Positions 37,801 to 50,782 are shown, counted from the first letter of the stretch. The stretch: DNA of 64,000 bases from Garcia nutans (GCA_947685225.1 CANTUV010000009.1:5642001-5706000); one strand, 5' to 3'. Numbers and translations: made by a program. Notes: generated from the sequence alone by a model not told the origin.

Positions 37801-38487
37801 TCAGAACAAACAAATTGCTGATTTCTAATGTTTCTTTTCCATAACATTGGCGAAATTGCTGATAAATCATATATATTGTATTCAGAACCATCTAACCAAT
37901 AACTGATTACTAATGGAAATCCAGCTACCATCCTTGATAAGAACAACAATCCCATTACAGTAGATCCTAGCGGAAGAAGAGGTAATGCATTTGATTATGG
38001 ATCAGGTTTTGTGGACCCAACAAGAGTTCTTGATCCTGGTCTCATCTACGATGCACAGCCGACTGATTATAAAGAGTTTCTCTGTTCAATTAGTTATGAT
38101 GAGAAATCACTACATTTGGTCACAAGAGACAATAGTACATGTAACAAGACATTCACAACAGCTTCCAGCCTGAATTATCCTTCTATCACTATACCGAATC
38201 TTAAAGACAGCTTCTCTGTAACTCGTACTGTGACAAATGTTGGTAAACCAAGAAGCATTTATAAAGCTGTAGTTTCAAATCCTGTTGGAATTAATGTCAC
38301 TGTTGTGCCAAAGCGACTAATATTCAACAGCTATGGCCAGAAGATAAAGTTCACAGTGAATTTCAAGGTGGCAGGTCCATCAAAAGGCTATTCATTTGGG
38401 TTCCTGACATGGAGGAATAGAAAGATACGGGTTACTAGCCCTCTAGTTGTTCAGGTTGCATCTTCAAGTATGGGTTTGATGAAGTAA
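34890..38487 (+). CDS. Secreted subtilisin-like serine protease (plant subtilase, S8A), 11 exons
   Basis: Exons: 34890-35000, 35095-35192, 35299-35396, 35480-35638, 35833-35944, 36052-36580, 36658-36752, 36846-37088, 37183-37297, 37399-37585, 37925-38487. All introns are GT-AG and phases agree, giving 769 codons plus TAA. Residues 1-30 are a signal peptide (hydrophobic IIIFFNFILFAFLG), followed by an I9 prodomain (from AYVVYMGSK, with YSYRYGFRGFAAKLT). The catalytic triad is intact: Asp154 (GFIDTGIWPES), His226 (SSGHGSHTAS), Ser550 (GTSMACPH), with oxyanion Asn330 (ASAGN). A protease-associated domain lies at about 380-475 and a C-terminal Fn3-like domain at about 665-765. Length fits plant subtilases (about 750-780). 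The protein should be secreted to the cell wall and self-process. The many introns and sequence suggest an SBT5-like group, but subgroup and substrate are not determined. Nothing indicates a pseudogene. Confidence 0.93.
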
Positions 38488-39494
38488 AGTGGCTTAGTTT
38501 GTATATATTGATTTAGAAGCTTTGAGATCCTCACCTTACAAATATGTTAATGCAGAAATATAATTGAATTCATATACTATGATCACAGAAGCCAAAGAAT
38601 TATTGTATATTTGTTAAACGGATGAGACCGCAGCAATATATATAAATTCAAAAATTATTTTTTCATTCTTCTATCTGATTTGTCTATTTCCGATTCTGGA
38701 TCGATAGATATTTTAGCGAACAATGCCATTTTTATTGCCAATTATCAGCCATTACTTGCAATTCTGAAACTTTAGACTTCTGTAACTAGTTTCAATGAAG
38801 GGAAGCTGCTGAAATTTCTCGAGTTGTGTGTTTAGACTTTCTGAGAGTAATTTAATTAAAGTAATATTAAGTAATGGATGATTTTAGTTAAGAGTTCTCA
38901 TTGCATTTGCTATTGGCAAGCCCTCGTTCAAGTTCTTAGACTTTTCCAAGGTCCATATATGCATCCGTCTCTGCAATAAAGTCGAATACAAAAAGGCCAA
39001 ACAAGGAACATAAAATCTGCAAGTGCCTTATTTATTTATAAACAGGGCATAATGGAGCCAACGACTCTGAAATTATATTATACAAGAACACTCCTATGGC
39101 AATCTTTTAAGAAAAAGTCAAGCAAGCAACTTTTTGAAGTGAACCACGAATACTGCTTCTCTACTAGCTAGCCAAATACAGAACTTGCCAAAATATATGC
39201 ACAAATGCCAGCTTCCCTAGATACATTAAGATGTGCAGATTTTAAAGTTCCATTGTACAGATCAGATATTGATATTGGCTCTTGAGTTTGACAAGAATTA
39301 TTTAAAAACAATTTTCGACTTAATGATTACAAAAACATATTAGGAGGCAATGAAATTTATATAGGAGCTTATTAACAGATATAGAGGCTTTGTTTGTTCT
39401 AGTTCTATCTTATCAGTAAGGTGTGCAATGCAATCATATAACATGCTAGTGCACCAATCAAAATTCATAAAAAATGAGGTGCAGCTATTTGGAA
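38488..39494. other. Convergent intergenic region (3' ends of two genes)
   Basis: About 1 kb between the subtilase stop and the stop of the minus-strand coiled-coil gene. Presumed 3' untranslated regions occupy both sides. A minus-strand AATAAA near 39030 could serve the coiled-coil gene. No other gene seen. Confidence 0.55.
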
Positions 39495-39941
39495 TTACAA
39501 TGATGGCAATTCACGATGCTGCACTTCCGAAGGATTGATGAGGCCCTCTAACACAACAAGCTGATCTAACAATGCAAGCTTCTCATCTTCAAGAGTCTTA
39601 ACCTCATCTTCAACTACCTTCAATTCTCCTCCCAAAGTAAAGCTCTCTTCCTCCAACAATAAATACTTTCTTCTGAGTGCACGGTATTCATTTCCTGATG
39701 CAGAGGAGTCAGGCAATGAATCTGAGTTAGACCTCTCTTGTTGTTGGATCAATGGAGAGCCCTCATTCTTCAAGTTCCTTTTGGAGGCCTTCTGGCTTGT
39801 TCTTAGAGGCCCTTGTACCTGTTTAATCTCCCTAACATCATTACCTTGTAGAGGAATCAAGGCAGCTCTAGATGTTGAGACCTTTTTGCGTGGCTTCAAG
39901 TTTGTGATATCTCCTGCTGGAAGCATCCGTGGGTCTTGCAT
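39495..39941 (-). CDS. Unknown plant protein with C-terminal coiled coil, 148 residues
   Basis: I do not recognise a named family. The chosen start is the ATG at 39941 (MQDPRMLPAGDITNLKPRKK); an intron acceptor lies just upstream at 39962-39963, so the coding region is in a single exon. Residues 15-60 are basic, Ser/Thr- and Gln-rich and probably disordered. Residues 84-137 form a strongly predicted coiled coil (YRALRRKYLLLEEES, then VVEDEVKTLEDEKLALLDQL), ending in NPSEV. The balanced codon use, clean stop, spliced upstream exon and plausible protein argue for a real gene. A structural or cytoskeletal role would be a guess. No signal peptide or membrane segment is visible. It is transcribed towards the subtilase. 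Confidence 0.72.
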   Translation of the reverse strand: MQDPRMLPAGDITNLKPRKKVSTSRAALIPLQGNDVREIKQVQGPLRTSQKASKRNLKNEGSPLIQQQERSNSDSLPDSSASGNEYRALRRKYLLLEEESFTLGGELKVVEDEVKTLEDEKLALLDQLVVLEGLINPSEVQHRELPSL

Positions 39942-40029
39942 ATTTTTCACCAGAAGCAATACTGAAAGAGCAGAAACAGAATTTCAGCTAATGCAAACAA
40001 GTTTCCGCTGAAATTTGTATGAGATGCTA

Positions 40030-40230
40030 ACAGAACCCTCATAGCTAGGGCTATAATCGAGCCAAAAGGAGCAAGCTTCGAAAAGATCAGGCTTGATTCA
40101 AGCTCTGGCTCGAGCTTGAACTCATTTATTATATTTAACTAGTTGAGCATGAGCTCTAGCTTGTTTATCATATCTAATGAGCCGAACTAACACTTTTAAA
40201 TGAATAATGATATTTGTTGGTTTATTGGTA
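40030..40230. repeat. GAGCTCGAGCTTG-type repeat inside the intron, possible decayed hAT MITE
   Basis: Repeated gagctcg/cgagctt/gagctctagctt motifs occur here, a composition seen in plant hAT-derived short elements. No inverted ends or target duplication were defined. Confidence 0.35.
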
Positions 40231-41096
40231 TTTCAAACCAAGGCAAAACCACACAAGTAAGGCGAAAATGAAAGAGAGGTATATTTTTTTGAGTCAATAT
40301 ATTTCATATTAGACCAAGCCAAGAGGCATCACAATTCAACAATAAAGGCAAATATATCGTCATCTCCTATTGATCCTTATTAGTTCATCACTCAACTAAT
40401 AGAACAATAGTCTTAAGAAGCAGGAAATAACCTTTTGTAACTTAAAAGGGGTGTCTAGCTCCAAAAGAACACCTGGATTACAAAAAGACAATCAATGTCC
40501 TTCACAAATTCAGTCACTTTAATGTGGAGACCTTCTATACCATTATACCTACAAAAGATTCAAATTATTTAATATGATTTGCCAAACACCTTTTTACCAG
40601 AAAAACAGTTAAAGTTGCAGAAGCTTATAGGTCAGGCAATCAATTAATTAACTAATCAAGAAGCCATTTTTCAGACCTAAGCTTTTAGAATTAATCTATC
40701 ACCACCTGATTTCACTAATATCCCTGTTGCCTGATTTAATGGTTCAATTGCAAACAATTCCCAATGAGTTTATTTTCAAAAAAGTTGTACTGTTTTGAAT
40801 AGAATTAATGAACTCCAAGGAACATCTAAAAGTCACCACTCCAATTATCCTTCATTGATCATTAAAGATGTTACATGCAGATATCATAACAGCCCACATC
40901 TACTATAAATTTATTTCATGATTGTAAGTGATCCACCGATAAATAACTGGTAAAAGGATAGATCTCATGCAAAATCGTAACTCAATGCCATATTTTTATA
41001 CCAAAAGCTTTTAGACAAACAACAAAAACTACAGGATGAAAAGTTGAAATATTAAAGTAAAACAAAAATAAAATAAAATAAAAAAGAAAGATATAC

Positions 41097-41290
41097 CAGC
41101 AGCCGCATCAAGCGACGGCGATGACGGTCTGAACAGCGATGGCTGTCTGCAACGGCTATGGTGGCTCCTTCTGTGCTGGGCTGGCGACGGTGAACTTGCT
41201 GTGAAGATGGTGAGCAGGCTGGGTTAGCGATGGAGATGGTGACGGTGAGCAGGCTAGATTCTCCGATTTAGGCTTAGATTTGATTTTGAG
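41097..41290 (-). other. Non-coding first exon (5' UTR) of the coiled-coil gene
   Basis: A GC-rich island read on the minus strand (repeated ctcaccgt, tcgccgtcgct) ends at a GT donor at 41095-41096 (gctgctg followed by gtatat). Joining it to the acceptor at 39962 gives an intron of about 1.13 kb. The only ATG near the exon end (gatgcggctgctg) would read into a stop just after the junction, so translation should start in exon 2, or that ATG makes a very short upstream ORF. The transcription start is not located. Confidence 0.55.
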
Positions 41291-43937
41291 GTTTTAATAA
41301 ACTGAATAAAAAATAAAAATAAATAAACAAAAATTGGGAAGGGGCATGCTTCATTCTCACGTGCTTATTTTATTTATTTATTCATTCAAAATTTTTATAT
41401 ATTTTGTATTACCTGAAAATCTAATATATATATATATATAAGTCAAGAATAGAAATAGTACTCAGATCATTAGATCATTAATTTTTAAAAATAATATTAT
41501 TTTATTTTTTAATTAATTTTTTTAAATAATTATTACTATTTATATAAAATTTAAAATTTAATAACTAATAAATTATATTCATGACTTTTAATTTTTTAAT
41601 ATTAATTAAATAAATTATTTTTTATAACTTTTAATATTCTATAAATTAATTGCATATTAATATAATTTAATAATATTAATTAATTTATTAATTTTTGTAT
41701 ACATTTAAAAAGTTAAAAATATATCTCATAATAAATTAATTATAAATTAAATAATTTTTTATAATAATAATTAATTTATATATTTTTAAAAATTTTAAAA
41801 TTAAATAATAAGATATATAATTTTATTATTTTTAATAAATTAATTATACAATAATAATTTATTTATAATAATAATTAATTTATATAAAAATTTAAAAATT
41901 TAAACAATAAAAAAATTTAACTTTTAATCTTTCTATTAAATTAATTATATGTTGATAATTTATGCAATAATAATATTAATATCAATAATAATTCTAATAT
42001 AAATATATAATTATAAACACTCATATTCACATTTTTCTTCCTATTCAAGAAATTTATTTGAATTTTTTATTTTTTATTTTTTTCTTTTTTATAAAATTTA
42101 TGAATTTTAATAGCAAAAATATATGTAAATTTTATCCTTAATTAGTAAAATTGTCAAGTTATAAAATAAAAAGACTATATTTATTAACTCATACTATTTC
42201 GATAAAACTGTCATAAAAATCGAATAAATATTTTATGCTGTACTTTTATAATAAGATATATTTTTGTTTATCTATAATTATTTTATATTTATTTATTATT
42301 AATTATATTTATTCTGTTTTAATATTTTTATTACTGCGTAACATGCATTGACTAGTATAATAAATTTCTAATAAGTAAATATAAATAATATTTGAGAATA
42401 TTCTTTTGTATATTTTCTAATGAAAACTAGATTTAATATTTCTTTTATATTTATTCATTAAAAGCTTATTAAATATTAGTGTTCTAAATATATATATATA
42501 TTTTATATTAAAATTGGAATATATGGGTAAAATTATTTTCAACTAATATATTATTATATGATAATTTAATTTGTATTTTTGTTGAATAGTCATATTAAAA
42601 TAACTATCTTATTTTTATATTTAATGGAATATTTTGTTAAAATTCCTAATAAATTTTATTTTTAAAAAAGAGATAATTTACACTTTTTGGTTATAAATAC
42701 ATATATATATATATACACACACACACACATGAGTTAATAGTTATTATAGTTTTTAAAGAAATAGTTAAATTTTTCATTAAAAAAATATTAGCAAAATATT
42801 ACGTTAAACAAACTTAATTAAAAGTATGGTATTATAATAATATTGAGATATAAGATGTTGTATTAATTACAGATTTAATAAATAGTAGTAATTATAATAA
42901 TTAGGGTATAAGTTCAAAACTACTTTTTTAAAATGTAATATGTGTAAAAATATATATATTTCTTATGATTTACTTTATAAAAGGTAATTAAAATGTTTAT
43001 GAAAAAATATTAGTAAAATTCTTATGTTATATAAGCTTAAGGTGTAATGAATGCAAGTGATGACAACGTGGCATATATAGTGGATGATTAAAATAATTAA
43101 ATAAGGTTTTTTCTCCTTTTCTTTATTCCTCTTTTTTTTTTATTTCGTATCTCATAAACCCTAACTTTTACTTTTGTTTAAAATTTTCAATTTTTTTTCT
43201 GTTTTTCTTCTTCTTAATTTGGATCTGAAATCTTTGTTTAAAATTATTTTATTTTTATGTTTAAATTTATTATCTTTTTCATTTGAAATAGATTTTAGCT
43301 CAGTTGATAGTGTTATTCTAATATGCGGTGAATCAAACACAGAGCTTCTTAGATTGATTTGAATTGTGGAAGAAGGTTTTTTTTTGTTTGTTCATTCTGT
43401 GTAAGTAAAATTTGAAGATAAATATTTATAAAATTATTGGATTTAAGATTTGTGGTTTTCATTAATTTTTGGATTTTTAGTTGATTTTAAAATATAGTTG
43501 GCTAACTAACATATCTGTATATCAGTGGGTTTCCTAATTTCCTTCTTTGTATCAAATTCATATATATTTTTTTACGAAACATTTCGACTTTGTAACAATA
43601 AAAATGATAAAAATTTTAATATCATATCAACTGCTTATTATCTTTGCATTTTTTTTATACCTTGCTTTGTGGTGGTGATAATTATCATTTTTGGATATAT
43701 ACTTTTTTTTTCTTTTCTTTACTGGTTTATTTTCTGCCATTACAAAAGTAACAGTTTTGTTTTAGCATAGACTCAACCTCTTGAGAAGATAGCAAAGATA
43801 TGCAAACGTATATACATTATTTTCTTTTGTGTTTTTAGACAAACACCTAATTATTAACAAACACCTAATTATTAACTCACAAGAAAAAAAAAAGTTTTTT
43901 GTTTAAATCGATCATTTTGATCTTACGAGAAAGTTTA
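41291..43937. other. AT-rich intergenic DNA
   Basis: No gene recognised. 41500-42000 is almost pure A/T with internally repeated ataataattaatttata units. 42700-42730 is an (AT)n(AC)n microsatellite. 43120-43780 is T-rich; its short open frames are hydrophobic low-complexity artefacts. Confidence 0.55.
42700..42730. repeat. (AT)n(AC)n compound microsatellite
   Basis: An alternating AT run passes directly into ACACACAC. Confidence 0.9.
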
Positions 43938-45048
43938 AAGAGAGAATATACAAAAATGAACCTAAACTATTTATTGTAACCCTTTTTAGATTCTAATTTA
44001 GATTCTAATATTTTTTTTATTCATTCGAGACTTTTTTTTTTTCTGTTGAAAACAAAGTAAATTAAACCTTGATTTAATAAAATTTAAAACATTCATTTTT
44101 TTGATGTGACGTTGTATACCATCCACTATTAAAAGATTTTAAATAAAAAGATCAAATATAATCTTAAAATATTTTTAAATCTCAAATTAGACCTTATTTT
44201 TTTTATAGTGAATTATTTTTTAAATATATGTGTATGATATTATTATTAATATTTTTTAAACTATTATAGATATTTAGATCACCAAAATGTAAACTGTATC
44301 AAAATTTATTTATCTAATTAATTAATTATTTATTTTATAATATTATTTTTATTTAATTTATTCGCATAAAGGGTCATTAGTTTATGAAAATCAATATTTT
44401 TTAAAATGATCTATATGACTTACAAATCTATTTATAATTTCTATAAATTTTTGAAATTTTTATATAAAAATAAAGTATTAACAAATGATTTAAAATAATA
44501 TGAGTTAATTAATAAGATAAATAATATGAAAGTTTCTTTTTTAAAAATTTCGATTTTTCATATATTAATAAATTTATGTGAATAAATTAAATAAAAAAGA
44601 AAATAATATTATAAAATAAATAAATAAATCATTAGATAAATAAAATTTAATATATTTTACTTATTTTATCTTTTAAAATTTCTCATCCTTTTTAATTATT
44701 AAATATTGTATTGGTGATCTAAGTATTTATATCAATTTAAAAATATTAATAATAATATCACACATATATATTTAAAATAATTCACTATAAAAATTTTGAA
44801 ATCCAATTATAGATCTGAAAAATACTTCATAGTTATATTTAATCTTTTTGTTTAAAATTTTTAAATAGTAAATCCCCCACAATACCATGTCATCAAAAAA
44901 TAAATAGGCATTTTAACTTCCATTAAGTTAGAGTCCAATTTGTTTTATTCTTGATAAAAAAGATTACGAATAGATAAAAAAAATCATTATGGTCCAAAAT
45001 AAGATACTTCAAATAGTTAAGAATTATTTTGTACTTTTTTCCAATTTT
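43938..45048. mobile_element. Fold-back / Mutator-like element with arms of about 400-480 bp
   Basis: The left arm (about 43938-44360) and the reverse complement of the right arm (about 44590-45048) align along most of their length, sharing tatagtgaattatttt, tgatattattattaatattt and gatcacca. The outer ends align as gaatatacaaaaatgaacct against gtacaaaataattct. The central loop is about 250 bp. There is no transposase frame. Ends and target duplication are approximate. Confidence 0.7.
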
Positions 45049-46560
45049 AATTTACTTATGCATTAAATATATGATTGAGTTCAAATGATATTGATTTTTT
45101 TGTTGATTTTATATTTGAGAGCGTGAGATGAATTTATTTTGAGGGAGAAAAATGCCAAATGATGATTTCTAACTGAATTAAATAATTTCTAACAGAAAAA
45201 TTACCCATTAGCATGCATAATTTATACATTCATAATACTGAGTGAAAAAATATTTATAGGTTATGAAAAATATGAGTTCAAAGGGCTAGTTGGTTAAATT
45301 ATAAATTTATGTGACAAACTGACTAATCATATAAAGTCCAAGAGGCTACATATGTATTTGATCTAAATTTAATTAAAATGTAGTATTATCATACTTTTGA
45401 AGCATGTTCATAACAAAACATTATGCTAATAAATATGAATTGAAATATAAGTAAATATGAATTGAAATATAAGTTCAAAAATATAGTAGTAGTAGTAGTA
45501 GTAGTGTTTAGGTATTAATAATAATACTTAGGTTATAATTTAAAATTAATTTTTAAATGTAATATGTATAAAAATATATTTCTTTTATGACTTAATGTAA
45601 TTACTTTGTTTGAACTGGACAAGAGAAAGCATAAAAGAGCATCAATTATAAAAGGAGATAAAATTTGGGGCAAATAAAGAGAAAAATATATGGATCAAGC
45701 ATGACTAATATGATTATCTAACAACAATAATGCAATAGGAAGTAGAATTTTTGATTAGCAAATAGATGGATAATGGCTACAATGAGACAAATATACATGA
45801 AATAATAGCTTAGAAGAGTTGAATCTTTAGTTAGCACACTCCTAGAGTAAACTATAACCATAACCACTCAATTATTTTCTAATACATATTATCATTCTTT
45901 TGTTAAATTTTGTCATACTTGTTATATCAATGTGTTCATCTCTCAACTTATTATTTATTAGTTCTCCTAAAAGAAATCACATGTTGACACAACATAAGTG
46001 TATTTTAAATTAAAATATATCAAATTAGTATTGCCCATTGATTTTTTGCCCTTTTCACGCGCCAATAGATCTCCTTTCTCTAAGTTGCTTTCAAGTTCGT
46101 TTCTTAGAAAAAAAAAACAACATCTCCATCCTCATATCAATAAAATCTTTACCTCTTTATTTTAAAAACAAAAATATGAAAACCTAATTAGAAGAGAAGT
46201 ATAGAATGTACCCTAATTCTAAAAATTCTTCAAAATTCAAACTTCTTTTTAAGATTCTTAAAGTAGGTGGAATTTGGATTTTGGAGTGCCAATCTATGAG
46301 TATGGTGAAGAAGCTACATTTAGAGCATCTTGGATTAAGATAATTTTGAGAGGAGATTTTATGATCGCAAAAAAATTATAGTGTAAGTTAGTGAATTTAT
46401 GTTAAGTTGTTATTTGGGGCTTCTTTTGAGTTGGTTCTCTTTTCATTTTTTCGCTATGTGGGTTAATCCATAGTCTCCTGAAAGTGTGAAGAGTATAACC
46501 AATCCATTATTGAGGAATGCTAGCAAGGAAAATAAAGATATTTCTAAAAGAAATATTGTA
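45049..46560. other. AT-rich intergenic DNA
   Basis: No gene recognised. It contains an (AGT)n tract at 45484-45505 and a segment (about 45530-45600) resembling 42905-42985 in direct orientation. Confidence 0.5.
45484..45505. repeat. (AGT)n microsatellite
   Basis: About seven copies of AGT. Confidence 0.9.
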
Positions 46561-46679
46561 AAGAGCTAGAGGAGGATCATTGTATGGGAAATTTTGTTTT
46601 TATCAATAAATAAACTAAATATATATTATGAATTAAGAAAAGCAGTACAATCCAAAGATAACGGGTTTCTGAGATGTTT

Positions 46680-49600
46680 AGGAGGGTGAAATACCTAATC
46701 AGCTCTTAAAAACTTCCTAAGGATTGCAGAAGCTATCCAATCTGCAACCTGATTACAATTCCTTTTAACAAAACACAAAAGAGAAGGAAGGAATGGGAGC
46801 AGCCAAATACTTAATCCTCCTAACAATAGCATCTATCTCCACTGGGCAACTATCAATACAATGAATAGCTTGAATAAGTTCCCAGTGGTTAGACTAAAAA
46901 AGACAATAATAGAAATTGAAGTCAATAGCTTTCTAAACTGCTGTCAAAAGTATCTAGGCTTCATTGCGTATAGGGAATGAAGATTTAATAAGACAAGCAA
47001 ATCCTTCAATTAAAGAGCCTTCAACAATTCTAAAAATGGTAGCAGCTCCTGCCATTAGATCTTTTAGGCTGAAGTTTGCATTTATATTAATCTTTATCCA
47101 ACCTTTGGGGTGGAGGCGACCAAAATGATGTTTGGTATTAGCTGCTAACTGAATTGGATAAACTTAGAAGATGATATGGTGTAGATTGTTGAGCTTATGT
47201 TTCTTTAACTTGGAAGGAGTCTTGAAATAGTTTATATGCTCTTTATACAGTAAGTAGGGGGTCTGGAGTGGTTCCATTGAAACAAGTATCATCCTTGTTT
47301 TCCAAACATACCAGCAGAGGCAGGCAATTCTGTTAAGACAGATTATTATTAGATATTTTAGATAAAGTGAGACATCAGTCCACTAGTGAAGGAATGAACT
47401 TGTGTTTAAGAGCTAGAGGGGAAAAACCATAATTAGATGCTAAACAAGAAGCTATTGCATGATGGAATTGGAATATCATATGTATCACTGATTCCCTTGT
47501 CTCACCACAAATGGGATATAAATTAGTTGTTGACAAGTTCCTTTATATAAATTGGCTAGGCTCAGAATGACATTAATACATAAATGCCAAACAAAGTTTT
47601 GTACCTTAGAGGGTACTATCAAACTCCAAATAGATTTCCAAATTGACATATTATTCAGAGAAGAACCTCATTGACCTATAGTATAATCATTTTGAAGTTG
47701 CAACAAAATTTATAAACTGCCCTTGTAGACAATCTACCAAATTTATCATGACCCCATATAAGTTTGTCATTATCATTAGATATGTATATATGGATATTCA
47801 ATATTGCCTCAACTTTAACATTTGTTTTCTCCAACATCCATTATCATCAATTAAATCTGTCACATATTGAAGAGGACAGTTACCAGGTTTTGAAGAGGTA
47901 ATTCTAAAGGAAGGTAAGTTTAGAATCCAGTTATCCTCCCATATCCTTATTTGTTTGCCATTCCTGACTAACTATCTAGCGGCTCCTTGGATTTTGTCTC
48001 TAGTTGCCACCATACTTCTCCAACCCCAAGAAGACCTTTTTTCCAGCTTGGCTTCCTGAAGCGTACAATTAGGAAAGTAAATAAGTTTTATAAACTTGGC
48101 CCATAAATTAGAGTCATTTTGGAATAATTTCCAGCACTATTTTGAGAGGAGGGATATATTAAATAGTTCAAAGTGTTTAAATCCAAGACCCCCTCCAAAT
48201 TTAGACCTTGATAGTAAACTCCAGTTTCTCCAAGCTATGCCTCTATTTTTGTTACTTTGTGCCCACTAGAAATGACTCACTATGCTATTGAGTTTTTTTT
48301 TCAAAAAGTTTTAGGCATTAACAAGTAGCTCATAATGTGGGTGGGTACAGCTTGAAGGATTGCCTTAATTAGGACTTCTTTCCTTGCATATGATAAAAGC
48401 TTATGCTTCCATGATTGTGCTTTTGAAATCAGTCTATCTCTAAGAAAAGAGAAGGTCTCAATTCTGGATTTTCCTTAATATGAAGGGATTCCCAAATATT
48501 TGTCCTCACAACCCATCTCTTTAACCCCAAGAGTCTGTATAATTGAAGTTTTAATATGGGCAGGGGGTATTTCGGCTGAAAACTATGCTTGACTTGCTAA
48601 GATTAATGAACTGACTAGAAGCCTTAGCATATAAAGATAGTAAATTATGAAACTTTTGAATTTCATCTATAGAAGCATATCTACAAATTAAGGTATCATC
48701 AACATATAGAAGATGAGATAATTTTGGAGCCCCTCTAGCTAAAGAAAAGCCTTTAATCTGATTAAATGCGAGGGCATTAGTCATTAAAAGGAAAATAGTC
48801 TTAGAAACAAAAAGGAACAAGTAAGGGGAAAGAGGGTCCCCTTGCCTTAATCCCCTTGATGGTCTAAAGAATCCAGCAATCCCACCATTGACCATAATTT
48901 GATAAGAAACTATTTTGACATAATTTATTATTAATAATGTGGCTCTAGAGTTGAACCCCATTGCTTTAAACACCCCCTCAAGAAAATCCTATTCCACCCT
49001 ATCATATGCTTTATGCATATCAATTTTAAGAACAAATTGCCACTGTTTGTTAGATGCCTCAATTTTTAATTTATTAAAAATTTCATGAGCCAGCATAACA
49101 TTATCAAAAATGACTCTCCTAGGGACAAAAGCTCCTTGGAATGGACTGATTAGATTATCCAAGTATGGTATAATGCGATTCATCATTATTTTTGTTATAA
49201 TTTTATACACAAAATTGTACAACCCAATAGGTCTATATTGAGAAATGTGATCAGAAGATTGTACCTTTGGAATAAGAACAATATTAGTTTTATTGAAGTC
49301 CCCTTGCAGTGAACCAAACTTGAAATACTCAGTGATTGCAACCACAATGTTTGGCTTGATAATTTGCTAATGTTTCTGAAAGAAAAATCTAGGAAAGTCA
49401 TCAGGTCCAGGAGCTTTATAGGTTCCAATTTGAGTAATGGCTGAGTAAATTTCCATTTATGTGGGGATAACAATAATGGAGGAATTCAGTTGCTCTCCTA
49501 CACAAGGCTGAATGTGTTCTATGGCTTGCTTCACATGAGAGATAAAACCTTTAGTGTACAGAGCTTTGTAAAACTTTACTACTTCTCTGCGAATGTCTTC

Positions 49601-50770
49601 GTCTTTTTCCAACTAGAACCCTTCATTTGACTTAAGTTTATCATTTGACTTAAGTTTATAAATCATATTAGTTTGTCTTCTCTAGAGAGTACTGGCGTGG
49701 AAAAATTTGGTGTTTATCCCCTACATGAAGCCAATTTAGTCTGGAGTGTTGAAACCAATACTTCTCTTCCATAGACCAACACTCCTCAAGCTCCTTCAGA
49801 AGAGCTACCACCCTGTCATGAAAATTTTATGTTCTTACTTTTGTATATAGTAACTCCAATTTCTGTTTTAGAAAATTAATTTGACTATTGGCGTTAAGAT
49901 TAGTTGTTTTTGCCCATTTCTTCAACTTCATCTTAGTAGCTTTTAATTTGTGCACCAGAACTGAAGAATTAGAGCCTTGTACATGAAGGTTCCGAGTGTC
50001 ATGTATCAACTCTCGATAATCAACCTTATCCATCCACTTCAGTTAAAATTTAAATTGTGCTTTCTTAAACTTCCTTTGGGGAATGAAGTCTAGAATCAAG
50101 GTTCTATGGTCAGAACCTAAGTAACTCTCATGAATAATTAGGGCTTTGTCAAAAAGAGTCTTCCATGAATGATTAGCTAGACCCCTATCAATCCTCTGCT
50201 GAATGTTAGTACCACCTCCCTGCTTGTTTGACCATGTGAATGGAGGACCTTTATATCCCAAATCAATTAAGTTGAGGTCAGAGATCCAACGGGCGAATTA
50301 GTCACACCAAAATAGATCAACAAAACAACCCCCTTGCTTTTAAAAAGCGTAAACAACTTGTTTGAAGTCTCCTACACATAACCATGGAGTAGCTAGGTCT
50401 AGACATAGAGTTTTTAGTCTTTCAAAAACCTCCTTTTTTCCTTGTTTACAAAGAGAGCCATAAACAAAAGTAATAATAAAAAAATTGAAATTATGATTAT
50501 AAACAGATGCATGAATAAAATTATGATCTTTCTGAATTATTTGAGCAAGCCAATTACCTCTGCGCTAAATTAAAAGACCTCTAGCAACTCTTCAAGGTTC
50601 TACATAATCAACTAAATCATATTCCATCCTTCTTCAGTGATACTCTAAAAAATTGCGCTTTTGTTTGATTTAAATACCAAACCATGGTGGTATTTTAATA
50701 TGTTTCCTTTAAGCATTCTTCTTGTCAAGGCTCACTTGAAACCTTGACAATTCCACATCAAAGCGATCAT
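46680..50770 (-). pseudogene. L1 ORF2 relic (endonuclease, reverse transcriptase, RNase H)
   Basis: The endonuclease begins at 50770 (MIALMWNCQGF) with LATPWLCVGDF near 50370, GYKGPPFTWSNKQGG and QRIDRGLANHSW, and ESYLGSDHRTLILDF (intact SDH) in the open piece 50261-50043. The reverse transcriptase follows: NIVLIPKVQSSDHISQYRPI and FVLKIDMHKAYDRVE (motif A) in 49345-48989, then FRPSRGLRQGDPLSPYLFLF (motif B) and LSHLLYVDDTLICRYA (YVDD box) in 48973-48551. Downstream, WKLFQNDSNLWAKFIKLIYF and EDNWILNLPSF correspond to the zf-RVT region. A degraded RNase H end (KIDVNANLSF) lies near 47090. Stops and frame changes separate all blocks. Confidence 0.85.
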
Positions 50771-50782
50771 GGCTATTGGGTG

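Noticed and set aside
43285..43345. tRNA-like stretch (tagctcagttgatag resembling an A box)
   Set aside because: No acceptable B box at the right distance and no acceptor or anticodon stems can be drawn.
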